Shown here: positions 36,193-46,458 of the stretch, one piece after another
How positions within the stretch are numbered: the stretch's first letter is position 1
Layout of the letters: every line of letters begins with the position of its first letter
Origin: Clavelina lepadiformis
Taxonomy: Eukaryota; Chordata; Ascidiacea; Aplousobranchia; Clavelinidae
DNA: 64,000 nucleotides
Reading direction: 5' to 3'
Assembly (NCBI RefSeq): GCF_947623445.1
Contig: NC_135241.1
Span: 1,056,501-1,120,500 of the forward strand
Translations under genes and position numbers: made by a program
Notes under the pieces: model-generated
Told to the model about the DNA's origin: nothing
The model's database searches: none
The model's input: only the letters and a program-made list of their open reading frames with translations

Positions 36193-36600
36193 GACCTATT
36201 TGAGATTGTTTATTTTAATTCTTTACACAGACATGATAACCACAGGAACACTTTATAGTCGAATGCGCAGTTAAGTCGTATACTATGACAAGCTTATTAA
36301 AGCATAGAAACAGATATAAAAGTCGACTCAAAAGCAATAATTTATGCGGGAGACGTTGAATTTTTACCAGGAAGTCAGTCGTCATGGAATGGGTAATCTG
36401 AGGAAGAAATGACATAATTTCGCTGCACAGCTATTAGCCTAGTTTTACCGAAATTCTAATTTGAACACGTTCTTGGGTTGGGTCTATCTACGGGTCGATC
36501 TATGCTCGGGTTTAGTTTTTTGTGTTTGCTTTTGTTCATGCTGCCTTGATGATTTTGTTGCAATCTTGGTTGTTCGGTGTTTGCTTATTAGCAATATTTT
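36193..36600 (+). repeat. Left direct repeat flanking the hAT fragment
   Basis: About 408 bp, starting ACCTATTTGAGATTG and ending TTAGCAATATTT, are repeated in direct orientation at 38041-38398 with high identity. This copy has two short segments (about 20 and 29 bp) missing from the other. It encodes nothing recognisable. Confidence 0.85.
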
Positions 36601-37994
36601 AATCTAACAAATCTAAATCGGGTGCGCGCATAGATATCCTATAAAACACTAGATCGCTCTTCTTATTGTTTTCGACCAACCAAAAATGAAGCCAATGGAA
36701 CAGATTTGGCGGGAACAGTAAGGGACCCAAACTGGGCTTTGAAGTTTAAAATTATGAACTCTGCAACAGAATTTCAGCCAGCTAGAACGGCACCACTACC
36801 ATTTGAAAAAACTTCTTCAACACGTTGGCTTATCCGAGGAAAAGTGATGTTTAACATCTTAATGAATTGGGAAGAGCTCAAAGCGTACTTCATTTCAGCT
36901 GAATTAGCTCAAGATAACTTTGACACTAAATATAAGGCAAGAGTTATAAAGGAAATGCTTTTAGACCAAACAAATTATCTATACTTTCATTTTGCAACCC
37001 CTTGTGTGCAAGAATTTGAGAGATTGAACGCCCTCTTCCAGAAAACTAAGGCAGATCCACACGAACTACATGATGAGCTATTAATGCACTATAAGAGTCT
37101 TAATAGTAGGATATATGATACTGGTCACAAGAAAAAAGATATTCATAATGTTGATTTTGGCACTAAATTTCTGTCAGAGTGTGATAACTACATCCAAAAA
37201 ACTTTTAACGACTTTAATTGCCAACAAGTAATCTTGGGAGTTAAACAAAGATGTTTATCCATGCTGGAGGAAGCCCACGATCAAGTTAAGAAGCGACTTC
37301 CTGAAGCAAGAAATTTATTTAAGGATCTGATCAACTACAGCCCTGCAATAATTTTAAACCAAGTTTCAAGACCAATATTTTCAAAATTACCCTTTTTGCA
37401 CTTGGCTGGGGAATATCAGACTATTATTGAAGAGCAGTACCGAAAAAAAGTAAATTACCGAAAATTGCCCTTTATTGATTGGAAAGAACAAAAACAATTT
37501 AAAGAAAATGGGATACCCCAAGACACAGAGCAGTTTTGGAAGGGAGTAATGCAGCATCCACAATTTAAAGAACTTGCTACATTTGCTCTTACTTGCCTTA
37601 TAACACCTATAAGCAATGCCGTAGCGGAGAGGGTGTTCTCTCTATTAACTTGCATAAAAACTAAAGCAAGAAATAGACTTCAGCTGTCTCTATTGGAAGC
37701 AACAATTAGAATTAGAGCAGAACTCTTGACTTCTAATAAGTGCTGTAAGGAATTTGTTCCTTCAACCAAAATGTTGAGTAGATTCAAAGCTGACATTTTA
37801 TATTCTAAGAAATTCTCTACTGAGTCTGTCAACAATGAAGAGGACAACCTTTTTGAAGAAGAAATTATTATGTAATTTATGTGTAACTTGTGATTAAATT
37901 GTAATTTTGTGGTTAGTAAAATTATTTGGCTTTTTTTTGGCTTTTATTTTTTCTCATCTTGGCTTTATTTGATCACTGGGATCTGGCAACCCTG
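36601..37994 (+). mobile_element. hAT-superfamily DNA transposon, 5'-truncated
   Basis: The right end reads ATCTGGCAACCCTG at 37981-37994, whose complement CAGGGTTGCCA is a classic hAT terminal repeat start. No matching left terminus is visible before the transposase frame, so the 5' end is lost or diverged. The left limit given is simply the end of the flanking direct repeat. The element carries one long transposase reading frame. Confidence 0.75.
36706..37875 (+). CDS. hAT transposase, C-terminal part (389 codons open)
   Basis: An uninterrupted 389-codon frame covers the central and C-terminal regions of a hAT transposase. The SSTRWLIRGKV motif at about residues 37-47 is the conserved TRWL block. 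SNAVAERVFSLL through KARNRL (about 303-325) is the hAT dimerisation region. The BED-type zinc finger and the N-terminal catalytic part expected in full-length proteins of 600 or more residues are missing. The frame has no stops, which suggests a fairly recent fragment, a spliced gene whose upstream exon I cannot see, or domestication. The first Met is only the first in the frame, not a proven start. Confidence 0.75.
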   Translation: MAGTVRDPNWALKFKIMNSATEFQPARTAPLPFEKTSSTRWLIRGKVMFNILMNWEELKAYFISAELAQDNFDTKYKARVIKEMLLDQTNYLYFHFATPCVQEFERLNALFQKTKADPHELHDELLMHYKSLNSRIYDTGHKKKDIHNVDFGTKFLSECDNYIQKTFNDFNCQQVILGVKQRCLSMLEEAHDQVKKRLPEARNLFKDLINYSPAIILNQVSRPIFSKLPFLHLAGEYQTIIEEQYRKKVNYRKLPFIDWKEQKQFKENGIPQDTEQFWKGVMQHPQFKELATFALTCLITPISNAVAERVFSLLTCIKTKARNRLQLSLLEATIRIRAELLTSNKCCKEFVPSTKMLSRFKADILYSKKFSTESVNNEEDNLFEEEIIM

Positions 37995-38040
37995 CTTTGA
38001 ACACGATTTTATATTAATATGAATATACATGAATGCATTA

Positions 38041-38398
38041 ACCTATTTGAGATTGTTTACATGATAACCACAGGAACACTTTATAGTGGAATCCGCAGTT
38101 AAGTCGTATATTATGGCAAACTTATTAAAGCATTGAAACAGATATAAAAGTCGACTCAAAATCAATAATTTATGTAGTCGTCGTGGAATGGGTAATCTGA
38201 GGAAGAAATGACATAATTTCGCTGCACAGCTATTAGCCTAGTTTTACCGAAAATCTAATTTGAACACGTTCTTGGGTTGGGTCTATCTACGGGTCGATCT
38301 ATGCTCGGGTTTACTTTTTTGTGTTTGCTTTTGTTCATGCTGCCTTGATGATTTTGTTGCAATCTTGGTTGTTCGATGTTTGCTTATTAGCAATATTT
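38041..38398 (+). repeat. Right direct repeat flanking the hAT fragment
   Basis: This matches 36193-36600 in the same orientation over nearly its whole length, including the blocks ATGATAACCACAGGAACACT and CTACGGGTCGATCTATGCTC. It begins about 46 bp after the hAT right terminus. Confidence 0.85.
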
Positions 38399-39057
38399 AT
38401 ATCAATAAAGCTCCGACTTAACCCTGTCTAAACCGGGCTTGCGACATTACTATTTTAACTATGTGTGGCCGACACTGCACACACATTTTCAATCGTTAAT
38501 TACTCGAAAACTATAGGTCGTAAACTGATCGGATTTTTACAGGTTATTAGCAGAAACATCTGGCTTCCTGTATAGGCCTACATCATAATTATAAAATTAA
38601 AGAAAGTGAATTTAGTGTAAATTAAGTATCTCTACAAGTGATACATTTCTAGAAGTTTTTTGTTCGCTGCGCTCCCGCTGTGCTTAATTGCCTGGAAAAC
38701 CAGCTGTTCGCGATAAGAGAACACAAGAGAACAGTTAATCGAGTTAGTTGTGCGTGAACGTTTAAACGAAAACGATACGCTTCAATGCGCTCACGATGGC
38801 AGCAGAGATCAAAATTATGACAATATTTCAAAAATTACAAAATCAAACTCTATAAAACAAACATGGACAGATAGCAGGACATTTTTTAGAAAAAGTCAAC
38901 AAGTTTCAAGTTTCTACAGCAAACAATGCAACTGTACGCCACGTTTGCTGTGGCTGCGTGCAGGGTCGGCCACACATCTGTAGATACCGGTATCCATGAC
39001 TCTCTCCTCATTGGTAGCTTCTTGTTAAGTTCGTAATCTTTGTTGGATATTTCATAA

Positions 39058-39835
39058 ATAAATGATTGTTATATTTGGAGTCAGATACTCTTTCAATCGG
39101 GATCTTCAATTAACACTGTGTGGGTTTATTTCAACAATTTTTCAAAGTAATTCTATACATAATTCAGTCTTAATAGTCCTTAGGCTACATACTGCTTGTC
39201 AGAAAAGACTTTACTTCTTTCAAAGACTTTATTGTTATAAAAACAAAGCAAAGCCAATGTCAAAACCTTCCTAAAGTTGACTGGATATTTCCATATTGTC
39301 ATCGTTGAGTTGTAATACTTAAAACAACAAACACTTTGTTTGGTTCAAGTTCCTGGAACTGAAGATTTAGCGGATCTATGCACACTTGTCATTAAGGCTG
39401 CTCGTTGTTCCGTTGGAATTGACAACAATTAAATGTCTGCTGTCGCGCATAACAACGGATTAAGAAAAATAGAATACGATAAAATCGGTTTCCAAACCGC
39501 GATTTGGGAAATTTTTCAAGCAAAAAAGCAAAGGAAGAATAGGAATGTGATTGTCGCAGTCGAAGTGGTCTTTATGGCGTAGCGTGTATGAAACGTCGAA
39601 TATGTTACGAAGTAAGATATCGCCAACATTTATCTCTGGCTGCATGCTTCACCTCACAATGTATACTGGTCATTTCAAACTAAAGCTTTTGAACGCTTTT
39701 CACGATCGTTGCAGCAATCACTTTACGATTTTGTAACAATTCACTGAAAACAACCTTCCAGTTGACAATTGTCGATTGTCAGTCAATCACATCTGGAACG
39801 ATTTGTTAAGGCGCGATACGTGTCTAACGTTGGCG
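39058..39835 (+). repeat. Segmental duplication, unit A
   Basis: Blocks in common with unit B, in the same order: GTTATATTTGGA..CAGATACT, AAAGCCAATGTCAAAACCTT, AAAACAACAAACACTTT, CATAACAACGGATTAAGAAA, TTTCAAACTAAAGCTTTTGA and ACGATTTTGTAACAATTC. Divergence is moderate, with several indels. Confidence 0.75.
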
Positions 39836-40467
39836 ATCTTGTCTTTCCTTTAATCACTGGAAAGTCAGTTGCGGCAAAGCTTTTGAAGACGGAATGGCAA
39901 AGCCCCATCAAACAAGATGAGCTTCTGCCTTCTTCTGTTTATGCTGCAAAATAACCGATTCAAACGTATTCTCGCTGGCAGAAAGTAAAACTGTGCAGCG
40001 TGTGCACCGATCTCTTGTATGACATAAGGCATATTGATGGGATAATTGGGCATTTTACCAGATAGAATAAATATCTATATGCAATTTTGAATTTTCTCGT
40101 GGGCTGGAAAATATGGTCATACGACACTTTCCTCTGTCACAACTGCTCTTATTTTATTGACGTTCCCACTAATCAAAACAAAGATTAAGATTAGATCATA
40201 ATATAAGAAACACATCAAAAGATGTGTTGGTGAGTTGGTGCATGACCCTATAGACTCCACTAGCATTAGCAGTGCCTTTGTGTGTATTTGAATCAATAAA
40301 AACGGACTTTTGTGAGGAATTTGATAAAATCTCTGCTTTAGTCTTGTTGCAACTTGTGTCCTTCCCGATAGATGGAAAACTTCAATTTCATCTGTAACCG
40401 TTATTGATAGGAGGAGAGGAGCGTGTATTTTGGTGAAGTTCAAAAACTTTCTTCGATTTCTCAGAAA

Positions 40468-41475
40468 TAATTGGTTGTTATATTTGGATCCAGATACTAT
40501 TTCCATCTGACCCTTCAATCAGCACTGTGTGGGGTTACTTAAACATTTTTCAAAGTGATTCTGCTGTATATCGTCGCCAGAAAAGCGATTTTTTTAAGAG
40601 CTTTATTGTTGTACCAACAAAGTAAAGCCAATGTCAAAACCTTCTTAAAGTTGACTCGCTATTTTGACAATGGCATCGTTGAGCTATAAATAGTTAAAAC
40701 AACAAACACTTTCTTTGGTTCAGGCTCCAGGAATTGAAAATTTGGCCACGCTGGGAGCACATAACAACGGATTAAGAAAAATAAAATGGAAAATAATTCG
40801 TTTCCTAAAGCGCGATTTAGGAAACTTTCTAAAAATACAATTGAAGAGCGATTGCCGCAATCGAACCGGAAAAACAAGGCCATACAATTGTGACGTGGCG
40901 TGTATATAATAGTAAAACGCCGGCATATGAAATAACACAAAAATAAAATATATAAAACTGCCAATAATAAACTCGGCTTTAATAAAAAGAAAAATCCCGC
41001 GACGCAGAAAAACCTCGGATTAACCTTCCACACGTGAGATAGCAAGTTAAAAGTAGAAACATTCGGATAGGTGCGATTCTAAAGTTTCGTTAGAAAGAGT
41101 TTGGTTTCGTTTGAGCATTAATATAACATATTACTGACATGACATAATGACGTACAGTACATTGCATGCAGTTTTTGAATGAGATTGAAGAAAAAAATTT
41201 TAGTAGTTAGGATTTTTAATACCGAGTTTGAATTATTCCAGGCTTGAGATAAGATTAGGGTAAGAGCTCCACAAAGCAAGGTATGGGCTATGTTTGTCCC
41301 TATTGCATTATTCTCTTATCACTTATCATTTCAAACTAAAGCTTTTGAACGCTTTTCACGATCATTGCAGCAATAACTTTACGATTTTGTAACAATTCGC
41401 TAAAAACAACATTCCAATTGACAATTGTCCATTGTCAATCAACCACGTCTGAAACGATTTGCCATGACGCGTCTT
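40468..41475 (+). repeat. Segmental duplication, unit B
   Basis: This is the second copy of unit A. It is about 230 bp longer because of an insertion between the ACGGATTAAG block and the TTTCAAACTAAAGC block (roughly 40935-41320). It ends about 160 bp before the first coiled-coil gene. Confidence 0.75.
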
Positions 41476-41637
41476 GTTATGAAGAAGGCTCTCAAAAGCG
41501 GTTATAAAAAGGTTGCGAAGTTATAGTTTGTTCTGAAAAGTTTTAGTTACATAAGTTTTAGTTACGTAAGTTTTCCGTCATAGTAAAAACGAAAAATAGT
41601 ATTTACTAAAACTTAAAACCAAACAAATTCGCAAAGT

Positions 41638-42645
41638 ATGTCGTCATTGACGTATCCCGCGCCCGTGATGCAGCAGCAGGGAAAAGATCGCTTGAAGCAT
41701 GCCAGCGCGAGATATGGAAAGATGGATTCTTTATATTTTCTACCATCTTGCCAAGATCGAAACTCGAAAGCATTCTACGATGAAAGGTAACTGCCTCGGT
41801 ATAATTATGCCTTGCTATTATTTTTTGCTACACTTGTTCTGTGTCTTGTGATTTAAATAAGCGCAGGCTCTTGACCTTTACTTCTGCTGTACATCTTTAG
41901 CGCTCTGTCTTCAATCCCAATATCGCAATTGCCTGACCACGTCTTGCTCACGGACCGAACCGTTCCTTTGGACGATCGCCGCATCCTAGATACTCTGGAA
42001 GCGATGACCCGGATTCGTCGAAGGACCGGATTCGATTGCAACCTAGTAAGAGACAAGGTGTGGGCCGCAAAAATCAGCAAAGACTTGTCGGCTGGTCTCG
42101 CAAAAATCGACCGAATCGAACACGAAATGAAGCGATTCGAGGCGACACAGGAGAGAAGAATCAACGCAGAAAAATCTTTGTTTTTGAACAATCTCAAAAA
42201 ACTGGATTCAGCTCGAACGAAGCGCAGACTTTTTCGCTCCCAGAGCGAGAGTTATCCAAGTTGCAAATTAATCGAAAGAGCCCACGTTCGAATGAGCAAG
42301 AGTCTCCAGAACTTGTCGGGTTACGTTCATATGCTGGAGAACCAAGGAGGCTTCATTGCCGCTGGTGCGGAGACGTTAAAGACAGAGAAAGGAAAAAGAA
42401 CGCGATATTCCGATGACCGCGTCCATAAATCGAAGAGCGTTGAAGCTCACGCGGTGTCCGATCCGCCAACAGATGACGAGGAGCCTCATCTGGGAGTTAA
42501 TAGTGACTTCTTCTTCCCTTACACGAACAGCTCACGTTCGAATCCGCGATCGCGTTCCTCTCTGCCGTGTCCTCCTTCCGACGACGAGCGTTACAGATAT
42601 ATTCTTCCGCCAATCAGGAATTGCGCAAAGGCGTTTCCCCGGTAA
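41638..42645 (+). CDS. Uncharacterised two-exon protein A (297 aa), paralogue of protein B
   Basis: Exons 41638-41786 and 41901-42645 join in phase 2. I do not recognise the family. Two blocks are shared with the gene at 44872: a basic/acidic stretch with EAMTRIRRRTGFD, LVRDKV and AAKISKDLSAGL (about residues 83-118), and HVRMSKSLQNLSGYVHMLE (about 190-209). Between them is a helical, Lys/Arg/Glu-rich region likely to form a coiled coil. The C-terminal third is Ser/Pro/Arg-rich and probably disordered (SRSNPRSRSSLPCPPSDDE). No signal peptide or membrane segment is present. Start Met 41638 is the only one upstream of the in-frame splice. A structural or cytoskeletal role is possible but not shown. 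Confidence 0.7.
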
Positions 42646-44871
42646 ACCCCTCAAGCGAGACTGATATTTTTTGTTCCGTTTTACTTTTGATGATTTTGTT
42701 TGACGAAAACAGAAGTTGAATCCGACCTTGCGTATTATTGGAGTAAATATGTGTCCTGTGATTAGTTTTAAAACAAGGTCGTTCTCTTGAACTTGTCTAG
42801 ATGTTTAAAGCCGAGATTTTCTGTCGTAGAAGTTGTTTGGCTTGAGAAATTCTGAACAATTTGTACAAGACAACGAAGAATCTTCTCTTGAGCGTGCAGT
42901 GTTATTGTTTTATTTGCTTTTTCTTAAACCTTTGTGACTTTATATGACGTCAAAGTGAAAATATTGTTTTAGCTTTCTTATATGCATCCTCACTTCTTTT
43001 TGAATTGTGACGTAATGAAATATATTCCACTCAGCAAAATGTACCAAAATGTTACTTTATGTGACACAGCGCCACCTTTCAATTTCCATTAAGAAAAATT
43101 TAGGCCCGTTAGGTAGAACTAAGTGGTCGCAGTTGTTCAGGATTTGGAGTCAAACCGAAGGCGAAATTATATTGGGTCAAAGGTGAAATGAAATTAAATC
43201 TGTTCTACACAAAGATACTTAAAAACAATAAATCATAGCGGGCAAATGACAGGGCGTGGGTTGAATTATTTTCAAACGAAAGACATCTGGGTTTTGCAAA
43301 TGGCAATATCTAGACTGAGATGAAATGTGCCAGTAAATAACAAAACCAATCTTGTGGAAGAGCTATCAAGCGCTATGGAAAGTATCTGGCCGCTTTCAAG
43401 TGGGACACAATTCAAAGTTTTCAAAATTTGTTTTTATCGAATACAACTTGTCAAAATAATCGACGAGACGAAAGCTGGGAAGTATGTGCGACAAAATACT
43501 CGCCCACCAGCTCTCGGCGACAAAGGCGATTATGACGAAGTTTAAAAACGCTAAAGCATATTTTTGTAAGATTTTTTTGCTGTCATTGTTGTTGTTCGCT
43601 TTGAGAAGCCGGAACTTTAAAAACCTTTGATAATTTCAACATCACGCTCTTTATGTCGCCCCATTATTATAAAACAAACGTTTTGATTTGAATTGAGCGA
43701 TTACGACTGTAGCGGCGATAAGTCGTTGTTTGTTGAAACAACAAGGTGTTTGGATAACTGTTTGTTTAGTGAAAAGTGACGGAGATGATGTAACAGTCAG
43801 CTTTGACAGCGAACAAGTTTCCATCGATGCGGGGTTTTGTATTTTGCTCTGAACTTTGCTTAAATTAAGATTAGAACTGTCATCAAATTATTCATAAGTT
43901 CTATTGAGCAGAGAATGGATTTTGTTAAACTTGTTACCAGACAAAACAACTGACTCATTTTAAAAGCTTATTTGTCGTTGTAACAAAAACATAATTGTCA
44001 ATTTATTGTCGGCGTCCATGTCGCCAGGCTAATGTTTTTACAAGCCAAGGTAGTGACCGTCTACCGCTCTTTAAAATCTAATCGGTGTTTAAAATCTCAA
44101 AGCAATGAGTCATCTGAACAAAAATAGATCGCAGTTTATAGAAATATTTTGGTGCCATGAATGAGGTAACGATTGTGACGAATTATAGCGGCAATTATTA
44201 CGTGACTCGATAAGAAGGTTGAGCGATTTCAGGATTTCAAAAATATGCGCAAGACAAGAAGTTGTGCTCTGGTTAATCGGCGGTACGTGAGGACTTGGTT
44301 CAACTTGAATTTATGTCTGAATTACTTTTTTGAGCGTAGTCTAACCAACTGCAACATTTTGAAATTTTTGAAGAGTCTGTGGCGTAAATGAGACCCATGT
44401 GATTTGTAGTTATATAAACAGCACGCATCACAACCGAGAATCTTAAATTGGATTGCAGTATAAAGACTCTTAGCAGTGTTCCTCGTATTCAAGACTTCAG
44501 TTTGAGTTGAAAAAGATAGATTAGGCGAGTTAAATCGAACTTTGCTTACGTCTTGTACATTCTAGTGCAGTAGACCTTAACTGCTCGGAGTAAATTGACC
44601 ACTGAGGTAAAGGAAGGGGGACAAGGTAATTTCGAAAACTTGCGCGGAATGAATAAGAAGACAAAGGTTAAGGACCGAATTTGCGCCAGCGCGTGCGAGG
44701 TATATCGTTGTCATGGAGACGCATTTGTTGTCGAGATGCAGATCGTACACAATTAACTGCTCTTATTAAAAGTGTTTGCTTTATACATGAAGCAGATAAG
44801 AAGCCTGCTAGTGAATAATTAATTAACGCTGCAGTTGACTTGTGCAAGACCGCTACAAATAACTTTTAAAT
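42646..44871. other. Spacer between the two paralogous genes
   Basis: No exon is supported over 2.2 kb. The small open stretch at 43327-43545 resembles nothing and lacks splice sites in phase with either gene. No repeat shared with other parts of the window was noticed. Confidence 0.45.
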
Positions 44872-45854
44872 ATGATGAAGACCGCTGACGTCACAAGAAG
44901 AGACCTTCTTCAAAGAAAGTCCCCGATTAAGGTGCGCATGCGCAGTGGGAAATGGAATCAAGGCTCGGGAGAAAAATGGAAGCGGTAAGATGTTTGATTA
45001 ACTCTCTCTTGCTGACGGAACAACTCTGACGGAACAAAGAACATCTCATCTTTCTTTTTGATCTGAACTTTTCCTTACGTAGGTCCACGCAAACGGTCGT
45101 GAAACTGAAAATCGTTGAAGATTTATTTCTATGGGACCGCACCGTGACCCCGGATGACCCGCGCTTGAACGAAGCTGTCGAAGCGATGACTCGAATCCGA
45201 GATAACACCGGGTTTGATCCAAGTCTTGTGAAGGATAAAGTCGTTGCTGCTAAAATGACCAGAGATCTAAACATCGGCCTGATCAAGGTCAAACAAATAG
45301 AGGTCGCTAAAGAGCGCACGGAAGCTTTTCTTGATCGTGGCATTGACGCCGAGAAAGTGAATCTTTATCGCCGTTTGAACGCGCTTTCCAAAAATTCTAG
45401 TAGCACTTTACCACACCAGACAAAGCCTGGGAGTGAGTGTTCGAAAAGCAAAGATATTCTTGCTGATAGGATCCATAACGCCCACTTACGGATGTGTACA
45501 AGTTTACAAAATCTCGACAGGTACGTGAGCAATCTTGAATCTTCGGGCGGTCTTCTTCCACCAATGTCACTGCATGGCGTGGGCGACGAAAGGTTAAATT
45601 CACTGAGCTTGGCTGCGTGGCACAGTAACCAAAGATCAAGCTCATTACCCGCAATTTCGTCATCACGTCCAATGAGAGAGAAGGAGCTTCCCCAGACAAA
45701 TCCAAGTACAAACGGAAGCATAAAAATTTTTGAAATTCCTGCTTCAAGAAGGTGGTCGAACGCTGGATGTCATGAGAGCGCCATTGCGACTCCTCTTCGA
45801 AAGTTATCTTGTTCAGCGAAACCGGTTTTGGGGGAGAAGTCGGCGTCAAGGTGA
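44872..45854 (+). CDS. Uncharacterised two-exon protein B (294 aa), paralogue of protein A
   Basis: Exons 44872-44984 and 45083-45854 join in phase 2, exactly the phase and relative position used by gene A. Exon 2 shares DRTVTPDDPR, EAMTRIRDNTGFD, LVKDKVVAAKMTRDLNIGL and HLRMCTSLQNLDRYVSNLE with A. Exon 1 proteins are not obviously similar, and this start (first of two adjacent Met codons) is tentative. The tail is Ser/Pro-rich with the short basic patch SRRW. The pair is a tandem duplication about 2.2 kb apart with strongly diverged ends. Function unknown. Confidence 0.68.
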
Positions 45855-46414
45855 TTTTGCGTGTTAATCAAACACGTTGATGAAAAGAACGCAAACAAAG
45901 CTTTTTGGTTAAGGTCCTGTTCAAATTTATGTAAATGCCAATAAAGCTTAGATTTTTTGAAATGTTAACAATTCATGATTCTCTGTGTGTCGTTCATGTT
46001 GTTAAATACGTGTTTCTATGCAATGTCCTCCTGACAATCTTATTCTGCAGTGAAGTAAACCACCTAAAAGACCGTTATACTTTACCCTTTAAAAAATTCC
46101 TCTTTCTTACTTTTCCTTCTCGACTTTTTCTTATGAACTTGCAAAAAAAAGAGCATATTTGAGCATTTTACTCTCTCCACACCTGTTGCCGGCCATCAAT
46201 TGCGATGTGCATATATGTACTGGTGGCTGTTAAATCTAGATTGGTATTGTCACTTGACAAAAAGGATTGAGAACAATAAATCTTTGGCGCAGTAACTCGA
46301 TCTGAACCATGGTGGAGAGAAAGCTTGAACAGACCAAAATTTGAGTTTTTCTTGCTTTAATAACTTAATCAAATTAGAGAAACGTAGAATAAAGCACTTT
46401 TGAGGTTACTAATA

Positions 46415-46458
46415 AAATAGTAATGTCGTAAATAGCAGAAAATAGTAATGTCGTAAAT
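46415..46458. repeat. Short tandem duplication at the Nav stop codon
   Basis: The 20-bp block AAAATAGTAATGTCGTAAAT occurs twice, 24 bp apart. The second copy touches the complement of the Nav stop codon, so the first lies in the 3' UTR. Confidence 0.6.

Larger units (their letters stand above)
38399..41637. other. Gene-free stretch dominated by a local segmental duplication
   Basis: No exon is supported. Two diverged copies of a unit lie here in direct orientation: 39058-39835 and 40468-41475. Remaining parts (38399-39057, 39836-40467) show no recognisable structure. Confidence 0.5.

Noticed and set aside
36193-38398. The direct repeats around the hAT piece as LTRs of a retroelement
   Set aside because: They do not start TG or end CA, no primer site or polymerase sequence lies between them, and the interior is a DNA transposon.
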